Of a stretch of DNA of 64,000 nucleotides, positions 55,701 to 64,000 are shown piece by piece. The stretch's first letter is position 1, and each line of letters opens with the position of its first letter. The notes under the pieces were generated by a model that saw only the letters and a program-made list of their open reading frames with translations, was not told the origin of the DNA and searched no databases. The position numbers were made by a program, and so were the translations under genes. Source of the DNA: Eleginops maclovinus (lineage: Eukaryota > Chordata > Actinopteri > Perciformes > Eleginopidae); NCBI RefSeq assembly GCF_036324505.1, contig NC_086370.1, forward strand, positions 9,968,512 to 10,032,511. The letters are read 5' to 3'.

Positions 55701-58700
55701 TTTATCTGGCAATAATGTCTTTTGTCAGGCTTAAAGAAATGGCGCCTGAAAGAACTAATGCTTCATCTATCGCCTCCCTGTAACATCAAAAGGCTCAGAT
55801 AAAGAGTAAGCATGCTTAGCTATATCCTGGCCCGGCCTTTGATGTCCACATGGGACCCGGTGAAACCCTGTCTTGTGTCATTTGGACTGCAGACGTCCTG
55901 AGCCATGGCGAAGATAGCAGGTCTGGGATTGCTCTATTTTCACCAGCCGTACACTCTCTCATGCTGTCTGTTTGTAGCCTTAAAAGGATTACATCAGAGT
56001 GGAGGAAGAGAGGTGGGAGTAAATTAAAAGAGGCAAGCCGAAAGATTCTTAAAAGATTGGACCATGTCAAGTTATGTAACATGCGTTTACAGATGACCAG
56101 ATGCACTGCAGTGGATAAAGTGAGGTCGGGGTCAGATTCCCCCCCCCCCCCCCCCCCCCCCCTTTCAAATCTAATCACCTTAAGAGTGTGGTTTATAATT
56201 CATGAAATGTGTGTGTAACTGTGTGATTCTCGTGTTATCAGCATGGAGGGCTCTTTGGTGCGACTTCCTGAGATCATCACTCTGAAGAAGAAGTATAAAG
56301 CGTATCTGTTCCTGGACGAGGCCCACAGTATCGGAGCAGTGGGGCCGACAGGGAGGGGCGTGACCGAGCTGTTTAATGTGAACCCTGTCGATGTGGACGT
56401 GATGATGGGCACCTTCACCAAGAGCTTTGGGGCTGCTGGAGGGTACATCGCAGGGAAAAAGGTTGCTGAGGATTTTTTATCTTTTATTTTAATAATTTTA
56501 TACCTGAGAATTTTTGCCTTCCACACATTTATTGCTGGATTTCCCTTTTTTTATCTTATCTTTTTATAAAAGTACTTAGAACAAGTTGACACCAAATATT
56601 TTTATTTTTTTTGGTTTCCCTCAGAAAGCTGGTAGTATGGAGGGAATAAAAACATGAGGAGAGAAGCAATGAAGGGAAAGGCATTTTAGTGCTTTACATA
56701 AAACAGGATATAACAAAAAAACAAGGCAAAAGAAAAAACGACTCATTAAGGTAGGGTAGAGATAGAGTTTCAAAGAAAATAGAACACAAAATATATATTC
56801 ATCATCACAGTGATATCCATATTCCTGCACCTGTTGGTTCTCAGAAAATGTTCTGAAAATATTCCTCCTGGGTAAGATCCATTTCAAAAATACAGTATGT
56901 GGGAGGGATTAATCACATGGAAATTATTCCAATGGCCTTAAATAAAATGCTTTTCTTAGAAAATGAAATAACTGAAAAAATTGTCCTTATTGTAACCCTA
57001 ATCTTTGTAAAGGAACAACATTTACCCTTTTGGCTCGGAAACTGCTTAAAACACATCCTTTATTGCTATGTGTGTGAAATATTATTTTACCCAGGTATGA
57101 TTTGTGGAATTCCATCACACCCCACCTCTCTTGTACCTCTCATATGTCCAACAAATGTTCCCCAGGCTGTGACTCCGGGGCCTTTTTAATTCCTTTTTTA
57201 CTCCATTAAAAACTACACTTTAGAACATAACCGCAACTGGTTTTGTGGCAGTTGATTAGAAAGCAACAGAGGAAACGGCCATGTTGCTTGAATTAGGTTT
57301 TTTAGAGAGGGACCCTTCCTGCCTTATGTTGGCTCAGCCCTGCTCTGCCATAATAAGAAGGTAAAGCTGGCAGAGGGCCAGCCCCTTCTTGTGGCAAGCG
57401 TCGGAACTGCGCTCCAGATTTAACAGGATGACTTTTAACAAGCATGATAATGTTTGAAGTAAGAACCCTCTGGTTTGACAGCTGGCTGTAGTAAACCCCT
57501 GAAAGAGGCAGGCAGGAAAAGAGAGAGAAAGCCTTTGGATTTCACGTATTTGTTGTTGCGGTGAAATCACCCGAATCCTACATTAAGTGGATTCGGGTTG
57601 ACCGACAAAAGACTCTGCAGATGTTTTCTGGAAAACAGTCATGTTAGAGCTATTTTATGAGAGAACCAAAAATAAATACCCCAATAAATACACTCAAAGC
57701 TCCTTCTAATTCACTTCAACCTTGCGTGAAGTAGGATATTCATTAACCCTTTACTCAAAACCTGGATTGCATTATTGAGTTATGAGTCATTAGGTTATTA
57801 AATACATCCATTTAGGAATCATGTACAAGTGTGTGCGCTGTTCTGGCACTACTACTCTTACTATGTGGACATACAGCATACCACCACATCAGTATTGCGG
57901 CCACCTTGTGGCCGAGGAAACACTTTGAGCTGTCACTCCACGCCGCAGACGTGAGATGGATTTCGGACATGTTCTCTTAACTGGTTTATCTTGGTCGCAC
58001 CAAAATCCTGCGGGGGCTCTAAAGCAGCGAAAATCCCCTGCCTTAAACAAAAACAGATGTCAGGTTGTGTCAGGGTTCTTATCCTACGTTTGAGCATTTC
58101 CCCTAAAATCCCCTCCCCTCCTGTGTGTGAGGAAGCCGCAGCCGCCGCCCAGTGGGGACAGATGGCTGTGAGTGGAAATGGTGGCCAGACAGCATCTCCG
58201 GCTACGTGTCATCACCCCGCACCCACTGGCCACCACACAGCCACTGAGCAGCAGCCCATCATGGCTCCAGGCCCCGCTCCCAACCTCAGACCACTAACAC
58301 ACACGTGCTCTGGGGACCCAAGGCCCAATCAGCTTCCTGAATCCTGCTCCTCTCTTGACAACCACTAGCAGAATTAATCTCCTGCTGACATTTAGGAATA
58401 ATGAGCACGGCAGTCCTCATTCTGGCTCATTTCAGTGTTGGTTCTTTCTCAAAGTAGTGTTCTGGCTACCACAGAAGGGAGAGCGGGAAAGGCTCCAGAG
58501 CTTCTTTACAGTCAACGCCAAGACAGTCATAAAGACAGAGAATGATTCGAGATTCGATATTTTAATTGATTTTCAGGTGTTGACTATACATGAGCTCGCT
58601 CTAGTGGCGCTCAAATAAAAGTGCAGGGCCACACTTCAGTTGATAATATCTGAAATGAGCAGTCTACTTCTGTAAAGACGTATAAATGTTTTCTTTATGT

Positions 58701-61700
58701 TTTCTATGTTGTGTGTGCTTTGTTGCAGGAGCTGGTGGACTACCTGCGCTGTCAGTCCCACAGTGCAGTGTACGCCACTTCCTTGTCCCCTCCTGTCACC
58801 GAGCAGATCATACGTGCCATGAAGTGCATCATGGGAAATAACGGGAGCACAGAGGGTGAGTGGCTGAGTTCATTGCAACTCTCTCCTGTGAACGTCACCT
58901 TCAATTGCAGTCTCATTATCCACATGCTCGTCAAACCTAATGTTCTTCACACAGACAAATATTATGTCTGGCTTATAACATTTTTTACACCTTTAATATC
59001 ATTTTTTTTATGGAAACAAAAGCAAACCAAATCCAGAGGACAGTCTCAATGTTACCATTAGGAGTAGGTCCAGACCTGCAGGAAAAGACAAACAGCTGCT
59101 TGGTCAAAAAACATGGAAGCAATTACAGGGGTCTGCTGTGGTAGGAAGAGGGGGGACGTGCAGTCACTGAGCACACGTGACCCTAACGTGGAGGAAATCA
59201 TTCTCATCTGTGTGTTTTGAGGAACACTGTACCTCTGAAAAGTTTCTGCTGTAATGGCATCAGACACTAGGGCAGGGAAGTTATTACCAGAGCAGTCATC
59301 TGAAGGTATGTAGTTCATGTAAGAATGGAGATTCGTCTCTTCTGAAGCTGCATTCACACGACAGGCTAAAAAAACGGCTCCCCTTGTGTCTCTATCGAGA
59401 AATCTTGGCCAAATGCTGCGCTCAAAGTTTAAATGATTTTAACTTGGACCCAATTACCGCTGACCTTTTGATGGGCAACCAATCAGATCACAGCTGTATG
59501 CAGGGGCGCAAGGTAGCATTGGATATAACCATAGAAATGAAACATAACTAGCTGTTTTAAGACTCGAGCTCAATCTTGCGGTGATTAAGGAGAAAATCGC
59601 GTATCATAAAGATTGTTTTCTAGATTGCCAAATTTTAGAGGCAGCAAGTCTAAATCTACCAGTTTTATTTTTTCAACATGCAGCCTTTTTATGTTTTGTA
59701 TAACTTGTTATATTAAAGTAGCAGTTTTATGCGGCTGTCATGGGTTAAGGCCCCAGTATACCGTGCCGCGCGCCAAAAATGACATCATTTCCGCTGGGGC
59801 GTTTGGCTTGTTGGGGTCATTTTGCGAGGGCGTATACCTCCTTGGATTTATAACTTGGCGCGCAGCTAGCTACAAGCATGGATGAGCAGGAAGCACGACT
59901 CTGCGAGCAGGTTCGTCTGTACAGACACCTGTATTAGAGATGGCAAATCCGGATCTTTTTACGGACTCAAGGTCTTCTGAGTCAGTCATTGAAGAGATCC
60001 GGATCGTATGAGTCCTTTGAGTCATTTGAGTCAACATCACCAAGAGCGTAGAAATCCAACCGGTGCAACAGGAGGCCATAGTCTCCAACTTCAAATAAAT
60101 TCAAAAAATGTTTCTGTCTTAATGCTTGTTTATAATTTATTATTATTTGGCTTCTCACACTTGACTGTCAAATTGTCAGTCAAGTGTGTCAATTGTCTGT
60201 GCACAGTATGCATCTACGTTACCATAAACAGAGCTGACACTCACTGAAAACCATGACGAGTCCGACCGACGAGTTTGCTGTTTCGAGCTGTGAGGAATAA
60301 TCCACTCATTCAGTCTGCTCACCGAATCTGTGTCTGTGAAGTTCTGCTGACTCACTCGTAGGCTACTGTTCTGGATCATTGATCTGGATCCATGGATCCC
60401 GCAAGTCCACTATGTTTCCGGCTCTAAAGGAAGTTTCAGTGTGGATCTCTGGATCTGCTACGGTTACGGCTCTGAGTCTGACGAGTCTGCTGGAAGTGTG
60501 TCTGATCCGCTTCCCCTGAGCCAAACGATGACTTGTGGTGGCAAGCGGATCCAAGTCCTTATCTATGATAAACTATGGACCTTCTGTTCTGGTAGCTACT
60601 TGCTAAAGGCTAGGCAGATGGACGGGGATACGTTGTAATGTGGTTTTACATGTTATATGGAGTGTAGTGAATGACGCAATTTATAGTTTTAATTTGTACG
60701 TTACCAGGTGTAGGACTCAAAGGATTCGGGTTAATGGAGAGGGGCGACTCGTGACTCCCGGGTCATTATTAGGATCCGGGTTAGTGATCCGGATAATACC
60801 CTTCAATGCGGGAGCATAAAAGGATTCTCGGGTCGCCATGAACTCATGGAAAGAGATCTCACGGACTTTGGCGAAAGATGAAGCTTTTCGTAAAAAAAAG
60901 CTGTGGAAGACGCTCCGCGATTAACTTGTCTCAAAATCAACCAAGTCTAATGAACTAGACTGGTCATAGCATAACCACATCATCTACATTTCTGTTCAGA
61001 TATGTTTCCTTAGAAGAAACAGTTTTGAGACAGGAATTAGATGAGTCACGTTATTGTATATAGGCTATTTAAATGCACCTTTATGTGAAACTATGTGCCC
61101 CATCCCCAAAAACTACTATGAACACCATATGAGAAAAATGATCCATATTGAAATCTGAGTCAAGCCTAAATTTCACTTTTTATCTCATTGTTGTGTAGGA
61201 GAAACTAAGGTGATCTTGAGGTATTTTTCTTTTATGGTAGTGAGGAATAAAAGACCCAAGGGTACCACAATAAGATAAACATCATTTTATTAAACAACCA
61301 GTAGTGATCCACAAAGTATTAAGACCAGTTTAGTTAGCTAACAAACTTAAAAGCAACATTTCCTCGTCATCGGCTGTCTGCTCGGCTGTCATTGCCTCCA
61401 TTGAATTACCACTACTTCTTGCTACTCCAGCGGTGTAGACTGTATTTTTATCAGCAGCGACGCCTATCGTTCAGGAGAAGACCGCAGTCAGTCGAGAGCG
61501 CCCCGCGCGCAAGTATATACAGGTATGTCGCTGTGTTGACGTCACAGTTGGCGCGCGCAATCACCAATCCGGCAGGTATACTGGAGCCTTTAATCACCTC
61601 GAAGACTAAAGCCTGTTGTCATACGGTTGAGGTGCATGGCAGCTTCATGCAGAGATGAGTAACTTTCTCATCTGGCTCTGAACTAGACATGCTTTACGTC

Positions 61701-62887
61701 TGACGTATACAGGCAAAAAAACTGTTGAAAATATGTCTTAACCTGACTTATAGAGGATAGGGAACACAGCAAACAGTGCAACCCAAACATCTGTCACATC
61801 GCTATTAAAACCCACTGTAACAAGAAACGTCAGAGTAATGCATTAACGCCTGATACGTTTTTGTTCCACTTTCTCTCCGTCCTCCTCTCTGCCCCCTCGT
61901 CTTTCTTGCTGATGTTGAATTTCACACTTTTGGTAAAAAAAACTGTTGGCAACAGTTCTGAAACAGGAAAAAATCCTGACTGACAGCAACGTCCACAAAT
62001 TCTCACCTACTCATACGATTTCTGAGTCTGGCAGAAGGTTTTTGACCTCCATGCCCTCTATTTTAGCAGAGAGGAACAATTTACAAAATGGGGCCCGTGT
62101 TTTCTTGGCAGATGCATGAATGTTGTGTTTTTTCCCTTCCTCTCGCTCTCTCCGCTGAGATAAGGGGATTTAAAGTGCTCTCTTACAACCCCATAAAAGA
62201 ACTACCAATCTGTTCCCAGGTAATCAGAGGGAAACAGAGCTGTATTCCAAGTCTGAGCCATGCCAAACTCTGCTTCAGCCACGGAGCACCAGGCTCCCCC
62301 CGTGATTCACATCATTTGGAAACACAGGGGGTTATCAGGGCAGGTCACCTTGCCTGCCTTTGATGTGCTTTCTAATACGTTTACCTGAAATACGTGTGAT
62401 ACCTTAGGATTATTTGTATTTGCTTCCAGTCATGGCTATATATTCCAGTGGCAGTCCACAAACACTCATTTTATGTGAAATTCATCGTATCCATTTAGCT
62501 CATTTTGGCGTGTGTGTGTATACCATGCCGTCAGACGGACAAAACTGATCCATCTGCCGCCGCGACTGAGTTGTAATTATGAGTTCATAGCGGATGCTGG
62601 AATGGCCCAGATGGAGGTGCATGACTCAGAATGAGATGGCACCACGGAGATTGCACAATACAATAGCGACTGGTGACGTCCCCTCCTGCAGGGGAAAGTG
62701 GAAAGAAACCATATATTCATGTACATCTGGTGGTTTCTTTGTTTTAAATAGGCATTCGAAGGATCCGCCAACTGGCAGAGAACACCAGATACTTCAGGGC
62801 CAGGCTGAAGGAGATGGGCTTCATCATCTACGGCCATGAAGACTCACCTGTGGTCCCAATCCTGCTCTACATGCCAGGCAAAGTGGT
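43689..62887 (+). CDS. sptlc3: Serine palmitoyltransferase long-chain-base subunit 3 (partial, exons 1-10 of about 12)
   Basis: Together with SPTLC1 this PLP enzyme condenses L-serine with a fatty acyl-CoA to 3-ketodihydrosphingosine in the ER membrane, the first step of sphingolipid synthesis; mammalian SPTLC3 also accepts shorter or branched acyl-CoAs. Joined exons: 43689-43790, 45615-45806, 46999-47153, 48082-48230, 51423-51547, 52891-52984, 54959-55064, 56242-56461, 58729-58855, 62752-62887, giving 468 residues plus two bases against about 550 in the family, so the C-terminus is outside the window. Seen: a hydrophobic segment at residues 57-76, DEAH at 333-336, and TFTKSFG with the presumed PLP lysine K368. 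The start ATG has A at -3, G at +4 and an in-frame TAG nine bases upstream. SPTLC3-like signatures are [27 protein letters not shown] and IAGKK. The alternative is an sptlc2 paralogue, because CSTRQEIGN is SPTLC2-like. Family assignment is near certain; the paralogue call is less so. Confidence 0.87.
44828..44842 (+). promoter_or_regulatory. Overlapping ETS and AP-1 consensus sites
   Basis: ACCGGAAGTGACTCA joins a full ETS consensus (ACCGGAAGT) to a full AP-1 consensus (TGACTCA), sharing one T. Composite ETS/AP-1 elements are a known enhancer arrangement. Located in intron 1 about 1.1 kb past the start codon. Function is inferred from motif match only. Confidence 0.4.
45373..45403. repeat. 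Hairpin-forming inverted repeat in intron 1
   Basis: The arms TGTGGCGATATTAT and ATAATATCGCTACA are separated by TTT; 13 of 14 positions are Watson-Crick pairs and one is a G-T wobble. It lies 211 bases before exon 2. Confidence 0.6.
45615..45806 (+). CDS. sptlc3: sptlc3 coding exon 2, membrane segment (residues 35-98)
   Basis: Acceptor tttttgtatag, donor AAG|gtaggt; exactly 64 codons, phase 0 at both ends. It encodes the single predicted N-terminal transmembrane segment ([20 protein letters not shown], residues 57-76) followed by RDFLR and GIEKCH, which are conserved in SPTLC2 and SPTLC3. A second in-frame acceptor (ctctaggcag, exon from 45651) would shorten the leader by 12 residues; the upstream site is preferred for its better pyrimidine tract. 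Confidence 0.9.
45807..46998 (+). other. sptlc3 intron 2
   Basis: GT-AG intron of 1192 bases. AT-rich, with a short T tract near 46811-46824. I see no coding exon, transposon terminus or notable motif in it. Confidence 0.85.
46999..47153 (+). CDS. sptlc3: sptlc3 coding exon 3 (residues 99-150)
   Basis: Acceptor gcctttag, donor AG|gtactg, which splits an Arg codon. It encodes [20 protein letters not shown] and NWNRPIC, among the most conserved stretches of the LCB2-type subunits, then [20 protein letters not shown]. The Pro in DFVPLYQ and the DDYNWTFR ending match SPTLC3 better than SPTLC2 (Ser and HDYNW there, from family knowledge). Confidence 0.95.
47154..48081 (+). other. sptlc3 intron 3
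   Basis: GT-AG intron of 928 bases between a split Arg codon. No repeat or coding signal seen. Confidence 0.85.
48082..48230 (+). CDS. sptlc3: sptlc3 coding exon 4 (residues 150-200)
   Basis: Acceptor cttgcag, donor ATAG|gtgagt. The first base completes the split Arg codon, then FTGK. It contains [11 protein letters not shown], the conserved opening of the alpha-oxoamine synthase fold, and [10 protein letters not shown], which lies near the substrate and cofactor site. CSTRQE is the SPTLC2-like form of this motif. Confidence 0.95.
48231..51422 (+). other. sptlc3 intron 4
   Basis: GT-AG intron of 3192 bases, largely AT-rich. It contains a short CA-rich patch near 49180-49230. No transposon ends, no conserved protein fragments and no additional exon with acceptable splice sites were recognised. 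Confidence 0.85.
51423..51547 (+). CDS. sptlc3: sptlc3 coding exon 5 (residues 200-241)
   Basis: Acceptor gtcttctag, donor AAG|gtgtgt; phase 1 in, phase 0 out. It encodes [20 protein letters not shown] followed by [17 protein letters not shown], a block nearly invariant in vertebrate LCB2-type subunits. The Gly codon completing GNLG is split across the junction with exon 4. Confidence 0.95.
51548..52890 (+). other. sptlc3 intron 5 with a GC-rich block
   Basis: GT-AG intron of 1343 bases. Positions about 51990-52225 are markedly richer in G and C than the surrounding intron and contain many CAGC/GCTG, CCGGG and GGGCC words, with no convincing reading frame. No repeat family recognised. Confidence 0.8.
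52891..52984 (+). CDS. sptlc3: sptlc3 coding exon 6 (residues 242-273)
   Basis: Acceptor gatttctag, donor AACA|gtaagt. It encodes [20 protein letters not shown] and [11 protein letters not shown]. The Asp-Glu-x-Asn-His (DEVNH) motif is the family signature whose His stacks near the PLP ring; vertebrate SPTLC2 and SPTLC3 usually have DELNH, so Leu to Val is a mild change. Confidence 0.95.
54471..54484 (-). promoter_or_regulatory. CTCF-type motif, full consensus
   Basis: On the minus strand this reads CCAGCAGATGGCAG and fits CCASYAGRKGGCRS at all 14 positions. With six two-fold positions, a chance perfect match is expected about 0.03 times in 64 kb on both strands. Occupancy cannot be judged from sequence. 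The phrase CCATCTGCTGG also occurs at 44427-44437, so a dispersed repeat origin is possible. Confidence 0.45.
54885..54956 (+). repeat. TG-rich imperfect tract preceding sptlc3 exon 7
   Basis: Interrupted TG/TTTG sequence running up to the tcag acceptor, so the pre-mRNA carries a UG-rich 3' splice region. Confidence 0.85.
54959..55064 (+). CDS. sptlc3: sptlc3 coding exon 7 (residues 273-308)
   Basis: Acceptor gtgtgtcag lies at the end of a long TG-rich stretch rather than a C/T tract; donor TATAG|gtcggt. It encodes [20 protein letters not shown] and [14 protein letters not shown]. The length, 106 nt, is not a multiple of three, so skipping would shift the frame. Confidence 0.93.
55065..56241 (+). 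other. sptlc3 intron 7
   Basis: GT-AG intron of 1177 bases with a short TG-rich patch near 55303-55328 and a 24-C homopolymer at 56139-56162, 79 bases before the acceptor. No coding exon seen. Confidence 0.85.
56139..56162. repeat. Homopolymer of 24 C
   Basis: An uninterrupted run of C on the plus (sense) strand in intron 7. Such runs are unstable in length and prone to sequencing error, so the exact number of bases may not be reliable. Confidence 0.9.
56242..56461 (+). CDS. sptlc3: sptlc3 coding exon 8, PLP-lysine exon (residues 308-381)
   Basis: Acceptor gtgttatcag; donor AAG|gttgct, which departs from the gtragt consensus. It encodes [31 protein letters not shown] and [18 protein letters not shown]. 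The lysine in TFTKSFG (K368 by my count) is the residue forming the internal Schiff base with PLP in this family, and the Asp of DEAH contacts the pyridine nitrogen. All catalytic residues appear intact. The frame stays open 35 codons past the donor. Confidence 0.96.
56462..58728 (+). other. sptlc3 intron 8 with an open 5' read-through frame
   Basis: GT-AG intron of 2267 bases. The exon 8 frame continues for 35 hydrophobic codons to TAA at 56567-56569, and an AATAAA follows at 56645-56650. A moderately GC-rich stretch spans about 57950-58340. No transposon recognised. Confidence 0.85.
58729..58855 (+). CDS. sptlc3: sptlc3 coding exon 9 (residues 382-424)
   Basis: Acceptor ttgttgcag, donor GAGG|gtgagt. 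It encodes [20 protein letters not shown] then [16 protein letters not shown]. The SHSAVYA(T/S)S(L/M)SPP block follows the PLP lysine in all LCB2-type subunits. Phase 1 out, joined in frame to exon 10. Confidence 0.95.
59935..60803. mobile_element. Repeat nested inside the MADF frame (limits approximate)
   Basis: The sequence between the two halves of the MADF frame is foreign to it. It opens with tagagatggcaaatccggat and closes with gatccggataatacc. GATCCGGAT words and GAGTC-x-TTTGAGTCA words recur near the ends, and it includes a hairpin at 60156-60188. I recognise no coding capacity and could not find a clean target duplication, so its class (hAT-like or other) is open. Confidence 0.45.
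60156..60188. repeat. Perfect 12-base-arm hairpin in the nested repeat
   Basis: The arms CACACTTGACTG and CAGTCAAGTGTG are separated by nine bases (TCAAATTGT), which could add a short inner CAA/TTG pairing. Confidence 0.8.
62752..62887 (+). CDS. sptlc3: sptlc3 coding exon 10 (residues 424-469)
   Basis: Acceptor ttttaaatag, donor GTGGT|gtaagt (phase 2). It encodes [19 protein letters not shown] then [25 protein letters not shown] resembles SPTLC3 (MPGKVA) rather than SPTLC2 (MPAKIG). The remaining C-terminal exons, which would carry the GVVVVGFPATP region, lie beyond the window. Confidence 0.95.
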
Positions 62888-64000
62888 GTAAGTACACTCA
62901 CCAAAAACACTTAGAGAGTAAGATTATCGAGATGTCTGTTCCATTTTGCATGGGCTAATTTGAAACAGTAAATATTAGCTCACTGTGTATCATCTCTGAG
63001 TGATGTGGATGGCAGCCACATTAAACACTGCAGAGTTTCCATGAATCAGTGAAGGCTGGGTTTCTCTAACCACTTAAGAAGCCGGATCGGGTATAGATTA
63101 GGTATAAAACCCAGGGCTGTTTGAGCCACTCGGGTATAATCAATTGGGTATAAAGTGTATTTCAATGCCAGTCAGCATTAATATACATGTAAAGGCCAAT
63201 CACATCCAATAATTGCTATAATGAGTAGCTTGTGGTTTAAATTGCTTAGTTTGCATGGGCATTAATGATGATCATTACCAGTCTTATCCTTAAATATTAT
63301 TTATATTTCTTAAACAATTACACTGATGTTTCTTGGGATTTTAGAACTGTATAAATGGTCAAGATCAAAAACATGCTGACATGCAATTCATACTCTAGCT
63401 ACTCTACTATATGGGCAAATCTACTTCCTGTCATTGAGATTGTCATTGCCTTATTGATATGTAGTAGATCTTAAAGATGCTGATGTTAGATGAAGTTCTG
63501 CACCAGCATCTGCACGAAGAACTGCATTCACATCAGTAATCATCTGCAATCTACAAAACTGTCAAAGTGTGCGGTGTCCGATTCAGTCAATCATTTTCAG
63601 AGCACATTTAACGGTTTGAATTCACCAAACTGTCCACTGCCACAAAATGAAGAAGTATTCACTGCTTGGACTCATTAAAATAAAAGTCATCAGAAATATG
63701 CTGGCCCTTAAAATGCTTTATTTATCTGTTCCTTTAAATTTATCGATACCACACACCCCTACTGCATAACTGAGGATTTGGAGCGGCTGGAAGAAGCAGC
63801 ATTCCTCATAATTTTCAATACCATAAGGCAAAGCAGCAAATACTCATTCAATATGAGGTGGCTTGTTGGGTGAACTGCATATTTCGAAGACTTCAAACTA
63901 AAATGTTAGGAATGTTATAAGTTATTAAGTGTTTGGCAGACGATTTATGTCCATTTTGTCCTCACTTCGTTCTTTCCTGACTCAATTGCTCTCTATAAGC
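62888..64000 (+). other. sptlc3 intron 10, 5' part
   Basis: Starts with the consensus donor gtaagt. The 1113 bases to the window end show no further exon of the family and no recognisable repeat beyond a few scattered gggtata words near 63090-63150. Confidence 0.8.

Larger units (their letters stand above)
59878..60924 (+). pseudogene. MADF-type DNA-binding protein of a Harbinger-like element, interrupted
   Basis: The N-terminal part at 59878-59934 reads [19 protein letters not shown] and runs into TAG at the edge of an inserted repeat. Reading resumes near 60804 with [10 protein letters not shown], shifts frame by one base near 60835, and continues at 60838-60921 with [16 protein letters not shown] and WKTLRD before TAA. 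The order (acidic start, LxxxVRxYxHLY, then W-K-E-I...K-K...W-K-x-L-R-D) is that of the MADF domain, known in transposon-derived DNA-binding proteins. The break comprises an insertion of about 870 bases, one frameshift and a stop, so it cannot encode an intact protein. Confidence 0.55.
59748..61589 (+). mobile_element. Harbinger-like DNA transposon, internally reduced, with nested insertion
   Basis: The left end AGGCCCCAGTATACCG and right end GGTATACTGGAGCCT form imperfect terminal inverted repeats. Both are flanked by TTA (59745-59747 and 61590-61592), the 3-bp target duplication typical of PIF/Harbinger. Both ends also carry gcgcgc-rich subterminal sequence. Just inside the left end is a reading frame resembling the MADF/Myb-type accessory protein of these elements. 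No DDE transposase is present; removing the nested repeat leaves under 1 kb. It therefore looks like a deletion derivative that later received another insertion. Confidence 0.65.
58856..62751 (+). other. sptlc3 intron 9, host to a nested transposon
   Basis: GT-AG intron of 3896 bases, the longest complete one here. Positions 59748-61589 are a Harbinger-like element. The stretch about 59360-59640 (cattcacacgacaggctaaa onward) also resembles dispersed fish repeat sequence, but I could not find a matching second terminus. The rest (61600-62751) shows no recognisable repeat. Confidence 0.85.

Noticed and set aside
57991..58368. 125-codon frame in sptlc3 intron 8
   Set aside because: Ala/Pro/His-rich composition from a GC-rich patch inside an intron, with no family resemblance and no suitable splice sites.

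Overview
This window looks like teleost fish nuclear DNA. It carries a split vertebrate-type gene with GT-AG introns, long TG/CA microsatellites, Tc1-like, hAT-like and Harbinger-like DNA transposons, and a retrotransposon tail of the kind common in bony fishes. I see no prokaryotic gene organisation, no CRISPR array, and no rRNA or convincing tRNA gene.

Layout. Positions 1 to about 43.4 kb (two thirds of the window) form a gene desert. I found no supported protein-coding exon there apart from transposon remnants. It holds three long TG tracts (1689-1791, 19987-20123, 38885-38984), a retrotransposon 3' tail (about 5790-5998), an internally deleted Tc1-like copy (about 8176-9373), two short non-autonomous DNA transposons (about 11482-11816 and 14403-14809, the latter with a perfect 8-bp target duplication), a hAT-like end (to 12694), a LINE zinc-knuckle fragment (20542-20778) and a nearly complete Tc1-like transposon (24933-26538) whose transposase is broken by one frameshift.

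Positions 43689 to the window end hold the first ten coding exons of a long-chain-base subunit of serine palmitoyltransferase, best called sptlc3. Its exons encode 468 complete residues plus two bases of the next codon; the last roughly 80 residues lie beyond 64000. Every junction read here has GT and AG, and the phases chain without a break. The protein has one N-terminal membrane segment and a PLP-dependent aminotransferase-fold catalytic core, including the TFTKSFG lysine. In vertebrates this subunit pairs with SPTLC1 in the ER membrane for the first step of sphingolipid synthesis. The desert upstream agrees with mammals, where a long gene-poor interval separates BTBD3 from SPTLC3.

Intron 9 contains a Harbinger-like transposon (59748-61589) with TTA target duplications. 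Its MADF-type DNA-binding reading frame has been split by another repeat. I found no clear evidence of a novel biological system. The best leads are that nested transposon, the single-lesion Tc1 copy, a possible truncated sptlc3 isoform made by read-through into intron 8, and several strong palindromes or motif clusters around the sptlc3 promoter.
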